A stretch of 64,000 nt of DNA. Origin: Mermis nigrescens (Eukaryota; Nematoda; Enoplea; Mermithida; Mermithidae). The notes beneath the pieces are model-generated. The model ran no database searches. It saw only the letters and a list, made by a program, of their open reading frames with translations, and had not been told where the DNA came from. Position 1 is the stretch's first letter. Every line of letters starts with the position of its first letter. The stretch is from positions 2,165,669 to 2,229,668 of the forward strand of contig JAVLUZ010000273.1 of assembly GCA_036768485.1 (NCBI GenBank), read 5' to 3'. A program made the position numbers and the translations under genes. Positions 54,901-64,000 of this stretch are shown one piece after another.

Positions 54901-57444
54901 AACAACGGGTGGATTATCCCCTGTGTCTATATGATGTTTCATCAAGGGGGTACGACCAAGAGGTTCATTTTTTAATGCAAAAATTGAGTCGTATTTTAAG
55001 CAAAGTTCACGAATTTGTTGCTGCTGTCTAGAATTAACGGCGGAGCCGTTTAAAGCTTTGTTTATTGATGCAAAAAGTTCTGGTGTCCTATCATCAAAGG
55101 ATGAAACATGTGACACAACTTCGGCATCAGTGGTTAAAGAACCTATTATTTCACCCGAATCAATGCGAATTGGTGCTTTAGAGATGTTACATACGCGAAC
55201 AGGTATTAGAGGTTGTGAAGCATCGACTATAGACGGAGCAACAAAAAGTGAAGTTTTTTCCATAAAATCGGGATTAGGTTCAAATAATGCGAAATCAAAA
55301 TTGCAAGAACCGTGACTTATGTAGCCAGGTGTAATTAATTCATGCCTAGGTTGTATGATAACAGGCTCAGGTAACGAAACATGCACACACACAACACCAG
55401 AGGTAGTTGTGTTGGGTTTCGCGCGAAATTGCAATTTTTCGTGAGATGAAAGTAAGTTAATCTTTATGCCGTTTATAAAAGCACAACGCTCAATAGGATT
55501 AACCCACATGAGTGCGGATTCACAAAAATCATATCCTAAGAGCATGTCTTCCGGCAAATGATCAATTATAGCTACTGAGGTAGAAATAGATTGTTCTGCG
55601 ATTGTTAAAGTCATATTTACTTTATAGCGAACGACTGCGGTGATTTCGCCTACACCATGCACGACTTGTGAAACTTGCTTAGGTGGTAAATTAAAACCAA
55701 GACGTAAGAATGCTGATGTGGTCATCATGGTGACCTGTGAACCTGTGTCTATCAGAGCAGGTACGTCAACGCCATGAACTTTAACGAGAATAGTGGGTAA
55801 ATTTGTCCCAGCATGACTTACGATAGGAATATTAGGATCGAAAATCTTAGATGGAGGTAGATTAATTTTTTCGTAAGTTGCAAGACGACGTTGTAGACGT
55901 TCGTACTCTTCAAGAAATTCTTGTGACGCGAAGAAATTAGGACGTGCGCTAGATTCTTGGTCTTTCGCAGTAACTGTGTTTACATCACGAGGAGATGTAA
56001 GGGTTGGCTGCGGTGGGGGCACATTTATGGCGGGTTGGTTATCTGCAGTGTATGTGACATACGGGCGATTGAAATTATTATCGCTGCGATAACTAGAATT
56101 ATAGTATGTGCCACGTTGCTCATTTGGAAATTGCACAAAAGGTGTATTTTGGCGCGATTGGTTATTATAACGATTATCGTAACGCGAATTTTGATAATTA
56201 GCACGCGAATTTTGGTAATTATCATTACGATTTTGCCGAAAATTCGATCGTGATTGCTTTGCTTCAAAGCGATTATCATTATTCGTATAATTAGATGAAC
56301 GATGTTGACTAGAATTACGATATCGTGATTGAGATCGATGCCTATTCTGCGAATTCGAACGCGATGGCGAACGATTTCGTCGCGAAAAAGAACGCGATTG
56401 GCTGCAATTGCGCACCATAGAATTAGTATTCCGATCAGCTTGATTATTAAAATTAGCATTATTAGACGTTTCTTGTCTTTGACGCGTGAAGCATTCCTCA
56501 TAAATGTGACCTATGCGCTTGCAAAAGGTACAATATTTACGAGAAGAATTTTCTGGTTTCTCAGCACGCGATGAGCGATGAAACGTTCGATGACGTGAAC
56601 GATTTGGGTCATTTTGGTTAGATGCGCGAGGAGTATCTTTAGGTACTACGCTGCCTACTGGAGCAGCTGTTACCAATACGTAAGGCGTTACTGCCTTTTT
56701 ATCCTCGAATTCTTCATTAGCAAATTCAGCGCTAAGCGCATTGTCCAGAAATTCAGCTAATGATGCTCTAGGTTTTTTATGATATGCCTCTTTCGAAATG
56801 TGTGGTAATAAACCTTGTTTTAGTTGATGTCGCATTAGATTATTGAAATGTGGCGAGTCAACTTCAAGATAGGGATCCGATTTAATTAACTCTTCGCGAA
56901 GCGAGAGATAATAAGCTTTAACCGATTCGTTAGGCTGCTGTTTGTGTGACAAAAAACGATTAAAGAGCGCACCGGTGTCCATCGGACAAAATTCGGTTAT
57001 TAGCGCATGTTTCATTTTCGAATAAGATTGTTGTATATCAGCAGGTAACGAATGGTATAGACGCAAAACATAAGGGTCAAGAAATCCAGTAGCGAATTTT
57101 AAACGATCAGCCTTGTCAATATCATAGGTATTGGCAAGCGATTCAAATTCTGCAAAATAAGCCTTTATATCCGATTTGTCGCCGTCAAAAAATTTTTTAT
57201 TTGCAATTGCAAATTGCATCTGCTGCAAAAATGGTCCGCGATTCAAGGAATCAGCGAGACGTGAATCACCACGCAAGCTTTCAGATGAAGAACATGAACT
57301 ATGCCCTATGATGTCGTCTGCGCGACCGAGATTTGCGACGCGAGCGACGACTGCGCGGGCGATCATAACTATTAGATGAGCTGTCGTCAGAAAATTTGAC
57401 ATGTTTTTTCCTACTAGACGATTCAGATCGAGGAGCAGATTCAT
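51820..57444 (-). CDS. Gag-Pol polyprotein of element B (Ty3/gypsy)
   Basis: A single frame of 1,874 codons. The capsid-like region spans residues about 75-270 (FFDGDKSDIKAYFAEFESLA, PNESVKAYYLSLREEL). A CCHC knuckle CTFCKRIGHIYEEC lies near 305, followed by an Arg/Ser/Asn-rich nucleic-acid-binding stretch. Retropepsin has LIDTGSQVTMM near 565 and MLLGYDF downstream. RT follows with YIDD near 998, then RNase H (TTDASNYALGA, later TDHQALTWL). Integrase has its HHCC region near 1425-1470, then DDE residues in CDCLHM, LTDQGSNF (near 1553) and GLVERYN (near 1587), and a GPYRII C-terminal segment. The first 60 or so codons are probably out-of-frame readthrough, because the true Gag start is in the frame at 57299-57848. 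All catalytic motifs look intact. Confidence 0.9.
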   Translation of the reverse strand: MNLLLDLNRLVGKNMSNFLTTAHLIVMIARAVVARVANLGRADDIIGHSSCSSSESLRGDSRLADSLNRGPFLQQMQFAIANKKFFDGDKSDIKAYFAEFESLANTYDIDKADRLKFATGFLDPYVLRLYHSLPADIQQSYSKMKHALITEFCPMDTGALFNRFLSHKQQPNESVKAYYLSLREELIKSDPYLEVDSPHFNNLMRHQLKQGLLPHISKEAYHKKPRASLAEFLDNALSAEFANEEFEDKKAVTPYVLVTAAPVGSVVPKDTPRASNQNDPNRSRHRTFHRSSRAEKPENSSRKYCTFCKRIGHIYEECFTRQRQETSNNANFNNQADRNTNSMVRNCSQSRSFSRRNRSPSRSNSQNRHRSQSRYRNSSQHRSSNYTNNDNRFEAKQSRSNFRQNRNDNYQNSRANYQNSRYDNRYNNQSRQNTPFVQFPNEQRGTYYNSSYRSDNNFNRPYVTYTADNQPAINVPPPQPTLTSPRDVNTVTAKDQESSARPNFFASQEFLEEYERLQRRLATYEKINLPPSKIFDPNIPIVSHAGTNLPTILVKVHGVDVPALIDTGSQVTMMTTSAFLRLGFNLPPKQVSQVVHGVGEITAVVRYKVNMTLTIAEQSISTSVAIIDHLPEDMLLGYDFCESALMWVNPIERCAFINGIKINLLSSHEKLQFRAKPNTTTSGVVCVHVSLPEPVIIQPRHELITPGYISHGSCNFDFALFEPNPDFMEKTSLFVAPSIVDASQPLIPVRVCNISKAPIRIDSGEIIGSLTTDAEVVSHVSSFDDRTPELFASINKALNGSAVNSRQQQQIRELCLKYDSIFALKNEPLGRTPLMKHHIDTGDNPPVVGKTYRVEHSRRESMQKIINEMLADKIIRPTTSPWASPLFLIGKKDGSLRPVVDYRRLNDVTKTQVYPLPQLDDYFDTLGSAAYFSTLDLKSGYWQIPLDNKSREKTAFICPVGHYEFEVLPFGLKNAPADFQRLMELVLAGLNWKSCLVYIDDIIIFSRTFEEHLKDLENVFIALKKANLRVKPDKCHLAHAEVKFLGHSISAMGIAPDMSKVADLISFPVPKTVKSVQKFLGLVQWFKKFVKDLAKIAKPLFHLLRKDVEFCWKAEHQTAFELLKKAFTSPPILQLPKFDHEHQFILTTDASNYALGAILTQKHLPSKSRFILSYASRVLNSAECNYATSEKEALAVVWAIKHYRHYLYGKKFIVETDHQALTWLVNVKDPSSRLRRWGLKLQEYEYDIVYVPGAYNCAADLLSRHPKYDHAERKYKVERKNIVNIANLESEDSESDDESAPPGRSCDNTPTAPINHPNAQNNNPTAQTNPTNSKPPTFRERLLLTDAEKAEMLTPARLLAEQRADDELHKIRIALNDLTTKKYRDEFFLVNDVLFRRFQPKRSPTVVHQIVIPKSLRRFILTEFHDSIFGAHFSSRKILPAIQMRYWWPRMENDVIAWCRNCDVCLQRKVALNSTSVLLQPIEVSAPFELIACDCLHMPRSPSGNDQIVVFMDYFTKYVEAFAVSDIKATTIANLLLREIIPRYGVPKKFLTDQGSNFTSTLISEVCKLLNVQKIFTTPYHPQCDGLVERYNRTLIDGLSKLSARSQYDWEQFLPFALFAYRATPQSSTNISPFEMLYGREPAFPLDTLLINDFVINPNLPSVAEKYVIDLKLTLQDLHEIASQNLSQARKQQKSQYDKAVTHTNFNLSDIVYLNNTSVIQPEIGKLSPKRVGPYRIIDLPTPETAKIAYVYNPLIIHHVHRNRLLPEPKLPYSDLIVEKHAYVPGDFVLVKLPHRPLAPAIVISFEDLPGREQKAKDCAPVRLLNGSKTAHAVPLSNVFPFADPWLLKVPPARRHCWKQLVADANSRDVFPRP

Positions 57445-57848
57445 TTTGCAAATTTGCAGATTCGTTATTAATACCAGATAAATTTATCTCCACCGGTTGC
57501 ATCTCGATATTAGAAGAATGCAAGATAGGATTATTAGGTGGGATTTCCACGTTTATAGGGTTAGGTACATAATTAGTGGGTAAAATTTCTCCTTGAGGTG
57601 GAAAATACTGCAGCGGTGGTGGATTAAGTTGCTGCTGCGAGTTCGCAATAGAAGGAGTAGGTACGAAGGAAGGCGCATTACGATTTAATGGCAGCGAAGG
57701 GCGAGATCGCGACGTCTGCGAAATCGAAACCGACGGCTGCGAAATCGTAGGTATATTCTCCGAAAAACCCGAGTTTTGCACTGTTTGCAAACCCGTGTTT
57801 ACAGGATTCTGTGACAAATTACAGATTTCCGGCGCGCGATTCGTACAA
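57299..57848 (-). pseudogene. N-terminal part of element B Gag, truncated and frameshifted
   Basis: A frame open from the repeat junction at about 57848 down to 57299. It is Pro/Ser/Asn-rich and ends in an Arg/Ser-rich basic stretch (RPRSRRSRRKSRSRRRHH). It lies in a different frame from the 57444 ORF, and the two overlap for 146 nt, so a frameshift occurred between 57444 and 57299. No ATG is available upstream because the element is cut at the 745-bp repeat. The frame's first candidate start is a TTG at 57817. The shift may be mutational or a recoding site; with one copy it cannot be decided. Confidence 0.55.
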
Positions 57849-58586
57849 ACTACGGATTTATGTAAAAGGTTTTGGTAGCTCTAGCCGCTTATGCAATTGC
57901 CGCAGGGTAAAATTTTAAAGCCACCCTAGATCAACTTTTTATGCGCTATCGACTGGTGTGAACCACTTTACACTACAGTGTAAACTGATGTGATGCCGTA
58001 AGAAAAACGTGATTTACAAATGTATTTTATCAAATATCTCAAATCGCAGCGAATAAATTTTTTTTAAATTTTCATCAATTCTTGGATATCTTATGACTGA
58101 CGTTACTGTAAAATTTGAAGAAAATTCACGGATTGGTTTCTGAGATACGGGAGCCCAAAGGTACCCTATGCTTAGCGTAAAATTTAGGTTTTTGTCTTTT
58201 TGCAGAAGCACAGATTGACTGTTGCTTCCAAAATTTGGCCCCTGGGGTTTCTGGGACCGCTGATTCCATATTCGCTACTTTATATATACGATCTGGCATC
58301 ATAAAACATGTATGAGACTGGCTGAAAGGAAATCACGTACGGGTACTTATAAACATGATTAATCACTGAAAAAGAGCTTGCACCAAGTCAAAATTTTTGA
58401 CCTTGTAAACCAGCGCGCGTGAAATTTAATGCGAAGCAATCGAAAGCAGCGAACATGCGGCTTTCGAAAGAAAGCAGCAAAACATGCGGCTTTCGAAAAC
58501 ACAAATCCAAATGTTTTTGCTTCTAGCGGCTAATTTATGCAACTTTTTGCATTTGTTTACAATGAGGGCAAAGTTGAACATTGTAC
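57847..58586. repeat. 745-bp direct repeat, right copy
   Basis: Matches 44904-45648 from AAACTACGG to CATTGTAC. The left edge is the truncation point of the element B Gag. The two copies are offset by 12,943 bp. Confidence 0.8.
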
Positions 58587-58601
58587 AAAGTTGAACCCGA
58601 C

Positions 58602-58830
58602 GCTATAAGATAGGACGTGATATAACATACTCAATGCTATACAATAGGACGTGATGTGACATACCCCATGCTATACAATAGGACGTGATATAACATGCCC
58701 CATGCTATAAGATAGGACGTGATATAACATACCCAGTGTTACAGGGTAGGACGTGATATAACATACCCCATGCTACAAGATTGGACGTGATATACCATAC
58801 CCAGTGCTATAACATATCCTGTGCTGTAAG
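58602..58830. repeat. 34-bp minisatellite, six to seven copies
   Basis: Units read GCTATA(A/C)(G/A)ATAGGACGTG, then ATATAACATACCCCAT, in head-to-tail order. The last unit is degraded. Confidence 0.85.
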
Positions 58831-58851
58831 ATTGGTGTCCCAAAACATCAA

Positions 58852-59300
58852 AAATATGGTTTGCACCAAAAAATCTTTAAACATCCAAAAACATAAAAAA
58901 ACGGTTTTGACCAAAAAAAATTTTGAACACCCGAAAACATCAAAAATATGGTTTTGACCCAAAAAAATTTTTAAACCTCCAAAAACATCAAAAGTATGGT
59001 TTTGGACCAAAAAAGTTTTTTTAATATTCCTAAACGTTAAAAATATGGTTATGATCAAACAAAATTTTTAAACACCCCAAACCATCTAATGGTATAATTT
59101 CCAGAACATCCCAGAACATCAAAAATATGATTTAGGATGAAGAATTCTCAGAACCATTCCATAATGTCAGAAATATGGATTTAATCAAAGAAATGGTTGA
59201 CAAAAGACAGTTTTAAAAAATTTAAAAAATACAATATGTTTTTACCAACAATTTTTTTAGAAATATCCCAAAAACATCAAAAGTCCCGAAAAATAAAAAA
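58852..59300. repeat. Tandem repeat, about 55-60 bp period
   Basis: Units contain AACATCAAAAATATGGTTTT, GACCAAAAAAA and TTTT(A/G)AACA(C/T)CC. The family is the same as at 2165-2300, on the opposite strand. Copies decay after about 59120. Confidence 0.7.
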
Positions 59301-59552
59301 ATATACAAGAGAAATCTCAATCCCATACACCTATCAGGCCTAAGTTCAGCCAGGCAACGCCGGACAGCTCAGCTAGATATAAAAAATATTCAATTTTTAT
59401 TCAAAAACTCAAAAAACTATTCAAACTAGTTAGATATAAAAAACAGCTCAGCTAGATATAAAAAATATTCAAAAACCGCTCGCCGATCCATTGCAGAGTT
59501 ATTCAATTTTTTATACTAATTACTGGTTAAGATATTATTTGTTTACAAACAC

Positions 59553-59590
59553 TCTAGCAGATGGGGCAGCGAAGCGCCCCATTTTGCTAG
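59553..59590. repeat. CTAGCA-ATGGGGC hairpin
   Basis: CTAGCA, one base, ATGGGGC, a short loop region AGCGAAGC, then GCCCCAT, two bases and TGCTAG. Both stem halves are perfect complements. Confidence 0.6.
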
Positions 59591-59656
59591 TTCAGTATTT
59601 ATTTATAAAAAGTGTTTCTGCTCAATGACACTTTTGATTTGTTCTTGTTGCTCCAG

Positions 59657-59809
59657 TTTTCGCAAAGAACTACTGTACAAAACGTAGACCCAATCAACTT
59701 TTGGTTTGGTCCGTCCTGTGGACCGGCTGAAACGGAAGTATTGCCCGGGAACGGTCCTACGCATATGCGCCTAGTAGAGCTGGTTGCCAGAGCTTTAAAA
59801 GTTGTGTAA
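59657..59809 (+). CDS. Possible terminal exon of an unknown gene
   Basis: A pyrimidine-rich run ending TTGCTCCAG (to 59656) resembles a splice acceptor. The frame after it is open for 50 codons to a TAA-class end at 59807-59809. It encodes FSQRTTVQNVDPINFWFG, then a Gly/Pro-rich middle and a Leu/Val-rich helical end (LVELVARALKVV). No family is recognised and no upstream exon is seen in the window. It could equally be a chance frame; composition is the main support. Confidence 0.25.
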   Translation, partial: FSQRTTVQNVDPINFWFGPSCGPAETEVLPGNGPTHMRLVELVARALKVV

Positions 59810-59856
59810 ATGCTGAAGAAACACAAAAACTAAGTTGGTCGACTTTACAGTCAAGA

Positions 59857-60085
59857 GCGTGGGCAGCACCAAAGTTCTGGGGGTGCAAGATTTTTCAAAG
59901 ATCAAGAAATGGTGGTATGGTGAAAAAACACCTGGTGAAAAAACACCATTTTTAAACTTTTCTCATCAAGCACTATCCATAGGCATCAAAAAATTGAGAA
60001 AAAACAAAAAAAAATTCTAAACATTGAATTCTGAGGGTATTTTGGTTTCTCGGGGGGGGGGTGCATACCCCCACGCCCAGATGTG
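59857..60085 (+). mobile_element. hAT-type MITE, copy 13, left tip eroded
   Basis: Begins CGTGGGCAGCACC (the CATA tip is lost) and ends CGCCCAGATGTG. GTCAAGAG (59850-59857) and GTCAAGAC (60086-60093) flank it with one difference. The interior contains a short local duplication of GTGAAAAAACACC. Confidence 0.75.
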
Positions 60086-60093
60086 GTCAAGAC

Positions 60094-60560
60094 CATAGAT
60101 GTACAGCATGGTCGATATGGGGTCGAAAATTGAGCTTATTTGGGCCTAAATGACCTCAGAAACTGGCATAAGAGCTATAAATAGCATTAAAACTACAATT
60201 TGAAGCACTGTTGAAGAAAATTTTCAATTTTCACCCGTTTTGATATCCATTTTGCCTACATCTCAATTCCGGGAGTATAAGACCCCCAAACACATATGGG
60301 CTGGGGGGTTTGTACCCCGGAACCCGAAAACCTCCAAGCGGGTTACTGTAGACCCCAGATTTCTATTTTCAGTAACATTTTTGGCGATTTACCTCATCCT
60401 CACCCCCAACATTTAGGTGCCGCCCACGTATGCCCCCAAATACCCCCACGTGCACGTCTGATCAAGACTCGAGTCTAAGCAGTTTTGCAGAAAATTGTTG
60501 ATTTTCACGAATTTATGGCCTTCGTTTTGCCCCATGTTCCCCAAAAAGAAGTTATAACTG
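60094..60560. repeat. Dispersed repeat related to 39405-39690, interrupted by a MITE
   Basis: Shares AGCATGG(T/C)CGAT, GGTCGAAAAT, AGCATTAAAACTA, the TTTTCA(C/T)CCGTTTT segment and ACGTGCA(C/T)GTCTGATC with 39405-39690. The MITE at 60291-60432 interrupts this copy. Confidence 0.6.
60291..60432 (-). mobile_element. hAT-type MITE, copy 14, internally deleted
   Basis: Only 142 bp, from CACATATGGGCT to CGCCCACGTATG, with perfect duplications CCCCCAAA at 60283-60290 and 60433-60440. The matching uninterrupted sequence at 39645-39680 serves as the empty site. Confidence 0.75.
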
Positions 60561-60629
60561 TCTATTCATCCGGGATCTAGAAGACTCCACCGTGTGAATT
60601 TCTGCTCCTATTTATAACGTGTATGTACG

Positions 60630-61176
60630 TATAGTCTGATTCATTTATCCGAGAGCTTTTTCAGTAAATGTTTTCGGAGGCTACAGTAACCCTTTCTTTC
60701 TTATTTACTGTAGGTCGAAATCCAACTGTAGCTACATTGCAAAGAAGGGTTTTTCAAATTAAATCTTTTGCGGCATAATTTATTCTCGTCTTCCAGCAGA
60801 TCAATCAACTTACAGATAAAATCGCGCATTCAGCTTATCCTAAGTTGACACTTTAAGCACAATAGACTAAGATGTTAAGAAACGCCGCGAACTCCCGCAT
60901 AGCTCATTAATAAAACGTCCGCTTGTCGTGGAAAAACGGGGTTCGATCCCAGCCGACAGCTTTTTTATTTAGCGCACTTACTGTAGTATGTCCTAGCACT
61001 AATTAAACGCCTAAATTAAATTTATATAGACGGATTGGTGCATTCAAAATATAAGAATTCCAGCCACTCACCTCGCTGAGCTGATTTGCCCAATTACAGT
61101 AAATCGTCTTGTTTCGCTTACTGTAGCCCTTAGAAAAATTTACTAAAAAGCTCTCGATTAAATGAAGCAGACTATA
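60630..61176. mobile_element. Tc1/mariner-type MITE carrying a tRNA-like segment
   Basis: The ends TATAGTCTGATTCATTTATC and the inverted GATTAAATGAAGCAGACTATA, followed inward by (A)GAGAGCTTTTTCAGTAAA against TTTACTAAAAAGCTCTC, give about 38-bp terminal inverted repeats. The outermost TA fits a TA duplication. The ends are related to the MITE at 34620-34789. Confidence 0.7.
60893..60966 (+). tRNA. tRNA-like pseudogene or SINE head
   Basis: TAGCTCATTAATAAAACG resembles a box A/D-arm. CCGCTTGTCGTGG resembles an anticodon arm with GTC (Asp). GGTTCGATCCC is a perfect box B, followed by a run of six T, a Pol III terminator. The acceptor stem does not pair and the T stem has mismatches, so it is not a functional tRNA. 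It lies inside the MITE at 60630-61176. Confidence 0.35.
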
Positions 61177-62860
61177 GAAGCATATTCGAATTAAATCGTA
61201 TGTGTAGGAGCAATAAAAACTTCTATCCTAACAACAGGAGTTCAACCGGTCAGTTGCTCTTTTTCCTGTTCAACTTCTTTTTGTAACATCGAAGAAAGTA
61301 TACTCTGAGTTTTCGTTCGTTAAATAATTTCGACTTACTTAAGGTTCGTAAGAATCCAACGGATTTTCCTACTATATTGGCGACAAGATTACAATGGACA
61401 CAAATAAATGCCAATCAGAAACAACGTCGCTGAACTGCAATCGCTACTCTCGTTCGACACGACGAACTCATAAATTTTGCGAAAAATTACAGTAACAAGA
61501 TGGAAGAAGCTTGCCGATGAATTTCTGATATAACAAAGTTATGTTTTGATATTTTTTGTTAAATTATATTATTGTCGAATAGAAATTGATAATAAGTTGG
61601 AAATAATAATAGTCTGTCCGCCACATGTATGCGTGTTGTACAGTAAGTAATTTATTGTAAAGCACCGCATTAATGGTGCAAACATCGGTGCAAAGCACCG
61701 AAAAAATACTCGAAAAAAAATCATTTTATGATTTAAAAAATTCTTGTTCTGTCCATATACAACTGTTCTGACGTGAAAATCAACTTTTTAGAGCGTCGAA
61801 AGTCAGTAGATGTCATTGATTGGTAGTAACGGAAAAATTTGAAAAATCGTGATTAAAAAAGGGCTAAAATAATCAAGAAATCGCATCATTTTCTATTGCG
61901 CCCGAATATTTTTACGACAGGAGGCGGCCGCCCCCGCTTCCTCTGAATCCGTGCTTGATTTATATTTTTTGGTCTAAGAGTCGATACTAATGAAAAAAAT
62001 CAAGGGCCAATTCACCTGGAAGACCTTAAAACTTTTCTCGAATCTGAGTTACAGAAGCACAATCCGAATAAGCCATTCATTCCAGTGTTCATTTAAAGTA
62101 CGTTAATGAAGATGAAAGATCGAGTGGGCGTAGCCCTCGTTCTTCTAGCAGGGCAATCCGCGGTTCTACGAAAAAACAGTACCGATTCAAGGCTACGGAC
62201 GACGATTTATCAGTGTCGCAAACGGCACGTCTTGAAATGATAGATGTCGTTCGATTTTTTCAAAGTTTTACTTTAGTATCGTCTCCTTAGATTCACTCGA
62301 AAATTATCAAAAGTAATCAGTCATGGAGATTAGACATTTTTCACAAAAGTGCCAAATTTTCCACGTAACTAGGTAATAAACATTTAAATTTTGACGAGGA
62401 ATATAAAATTCTAAATTCTTTTGCGAACAAGCTAAGAGTTTCATTAGAAGCTACAGTAATACAACTTTCTAAATCATTTTATTTAACTTCTTATTTGATG
62501 AATGAGTCTGTAGTCACGGGGAATTCATAGCGTCAAAGTGATCGTGAATCGAAGCTGTTATACTATAATACAGATATGTACATAATGTACTTACGTAAGT
62601 ATAAGTGTTTGTTCTTGTCGATAAAATAATTGCACACCAACAGACTGGATGTTGGCATGGCAGGGGCGGATTTCAGGGGAGGGTAGTGAGCGCGCCCCTA
62701 TCAGCTTAAAATATTTGGCGGGATGAAAAATGGATATGTACCTTTGCACCGCTTTTTATTCATCGACCGTCATCATTTCTCAAATTTTTCTGGTGCTCCG
62801 CGCGGATAACACATATTTTATTACATTTTTTCACTGTCTTAGCGGTCTGGAAGTAGGGAT
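61177..62860. other. No gene seen
   Basis: AT-rich. CCGCCCCCGCTTCCTCTGAA near 61930 and CAGGGGCGGATTTCAGGGG near 62660 look like isolated hAT-type ends, but matching partners and target duplications were not found. Confidence 0.35.
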
Positions 62861-62865
62861 CGACC

Positions 62866-62962
62866 GGAGCTCCGGCTCCGGCCTCGGCTCCTCCGGCCAT
62901 TTTTGGTCCTCCGGCCTCCGGCGGCCGGAGGTACAAAAAAGGGGCCGGAGGCCGGAGGTTTT
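62866..62962. repeat. CCGGAG/CTCCGG-rich low-complexity tract
   Basis: Many overlapping CTCCGGC and GGCCGGAG units in both orientations lie in an otherwise AT-rich setting. The two halves are complementary and could fold. Confidence 0.7.
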
Positions 62963-63130
62963 TTGAACCGAATCATTCAATGCTTTACCGCTCTTCCTTT
63001 CTTTCTTTTCTTTTGCAGCTTAGCACTCAGATTGCCTATTTTATGAATTTGTACAAACACAGGTTTAATAAGTGAAGCGAATGTGAACACTAATGTGGCA
63101 TTGTGAATGAACAATTGGTGAAATATTATC

Positions 63131-63156
63131 ATAGGTAGCGCGATAGCGCTACCTAT
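63131..63156. repeat. 11-bp perfect hairpin
   Basis: ATAGGTAGCGC, loop GATA, GCGCTACCTAT. Confidence 0.7.
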
Positions 63157-63309
63157 AATATACTTGGCCATCCTTTTTTCTTATATGTTTTTCACAGCGA
63201 GTGCGAAATTTGTGTCCCCCTCCCTCACGGCTATAACGGCACGCCTCTGAGAGGTGCGGTTTTTTTAAAAGGTAGATAATAGAAAAACTTAGTGCCCCCA
63301 TTTTTTTCT

Positions 63310-64000
63310 TGTTTACACTCAATACCGAGCGCGTCGTGAGTGTGTAAAGTTTACACCAAAAATTCAAATAATTTGCAGAGGGCCAATTTTTTTTAAATGC
63401 TTTCCCTAATTAGTAGGTTACGAATCTGGTCTTAAAATTTCTTTACACTTATTGGTTGTTGCACAGGAGTGTAAATTAGACGGTTTTTTTACAGTTTTCA
63501 TGTGGCCAAGCATATCTAACTCAGTTTTACATTTTATGCAGTCTGACTGGTTTCAAAATGTAGACGGTTAAAAAGTCTAGGGAGACTTTTTTAATTTTTT
63601 TTCAAAAGTAATATTCTCGAATTCAGAGGCGGTTTATTGTAAAGAGTCTGGGACAAAAAATTTTTTTCCCTGCCATATTCTCCACTTGGTAGACAAGACG
63701 TGGTAACTACCCTTAAAATGTGCCTCGTCTTAGGAGCTACACGTCAAAATTTATTTTGTTTCTTTACAATCAATATTGCGTTATTAGTGCAAGTGTAAAC
63801 TTTACACTGAAAAAATTTTTTCGCCCATAGCGTCGTGGATGATGATTTTTTTAAAAATGTTTTCCCTAATTAGTAGGTTACGAATCTGGTCTTAAAATTT
63901 CTTTACACTCATTGGTTGTTGCACAGGAGTGTAAATTAGACGGTTTTTTACTGTTTTCATGTGCAAGAACATATCTAACTCACTTTTACATTCTATGCAG
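63310..64000. repeat. 460-bp tandem repeat, running off the window
   Basis: 63392-63540 and 63852-64000 match closely (CCCTAATTAGTAGGTTACGA, CACAGGAGTGTAAATTAGAC, ACATATCTAACTCA-type boxes) at an offset of 460 bp. Both units carry GTGTAAA(C/G)TTTACAC boxes upstream. Confidence 0.75.

Noticed and set aside
56025..56501. Ile/Arg-rich frame inside element B
   Set aside because: It is a shadow of the Arg/Ser/Asn-rich region of the Gag-Pol frame; composition follows from the repeated CGATT/AATTCG codons.
62650..63240. Possible hAT element from CAGGGGCGGATTTC (62660) to ...ACGCCTCTG (63250)
   Set aside because: The ends resemble hAT termini, but the flanking 8-mers do not match, and the two termini may belong to different relics.

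Overview
This window is eukaryotic, from an invertebrate animal genome and probably an arthropod; the sequence does not let me name the species. It is AT-rich and has no bacterial-style operons. Nearly all the recognisable coding sequence belongs to transposable elements, and most of the rest is satellite, MITE and relic DNA. No intact host gene was found. Three short coding-looking stretches (938-1312, 40600-41064, 59657-59809) may be exons or pseudogene pieces.

Layout. 1-893: a TRIM-like LTR pair with about 90 bp between the LTRs. 3176-14052: a complete Ty3/gypsy-type element on the minus strand (element A) with 535-537 bp LTRs, a CTTG target duplication, a primer site and a polypurine tract. 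Its order is unusual: Gag, then an envelope-like glycoprotein, then two retropepsin-like domains, RT, RNase H and integrase. Downstream of these are a small coiled-coil ORF and an ORF with an RNase D-like fold whose catalytic positions are substituted. 14115-17307: hAT-type elements and relics. 17308-20470: satellites and unrecognised DNA. 20607-26020: hAT MITEs and two decayed minus-strand gypsy relics (E and D). 26021-35041: a 5'-truncated plus-strand gypsy element (C). 35042-44900: MITEs, minisatellites and an element with repeated subterminal motifs. 44904-58586: a 5'-truncated minus-strand sister of C (element B) between two 745-bp direct repeats. 58600-64000: minisatellites, MITEs, a tRNA-like segment and a 460-bp tandem repeat.

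The most notable finding is that elements B and C carry a second large ORF (about 1,320 codons) after pol. It overlaps the end of pol by exactly 91 nt in the -1 frame in both copies. Its N-terminal third has all the motifs of a DEDDy 3'-5' exonuclease (RNase D/EXD/Mut-7 type), followed by a conserved domain I do not recognise, a basic Q/R/S-rich region and an acidic tail. The distantly related element A has a similar but apparently catalytically dead domain in the same post-pol position. Exonuclease-like genes therefore seem to be recurrent cargo of gypsy elements in this genome.

At least fifteen copies of one short hAT-type MITE lie across the window, most with perfect 8-bp target duplications. 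Two loci hold two copies separated and flanked by three identical 8-bp repeats. Comparing B with C shows loss concentrated at CpG (CGA to TGA, CGT to TGT, CG to CA), which suggests that these elements were methylated in the germ line.
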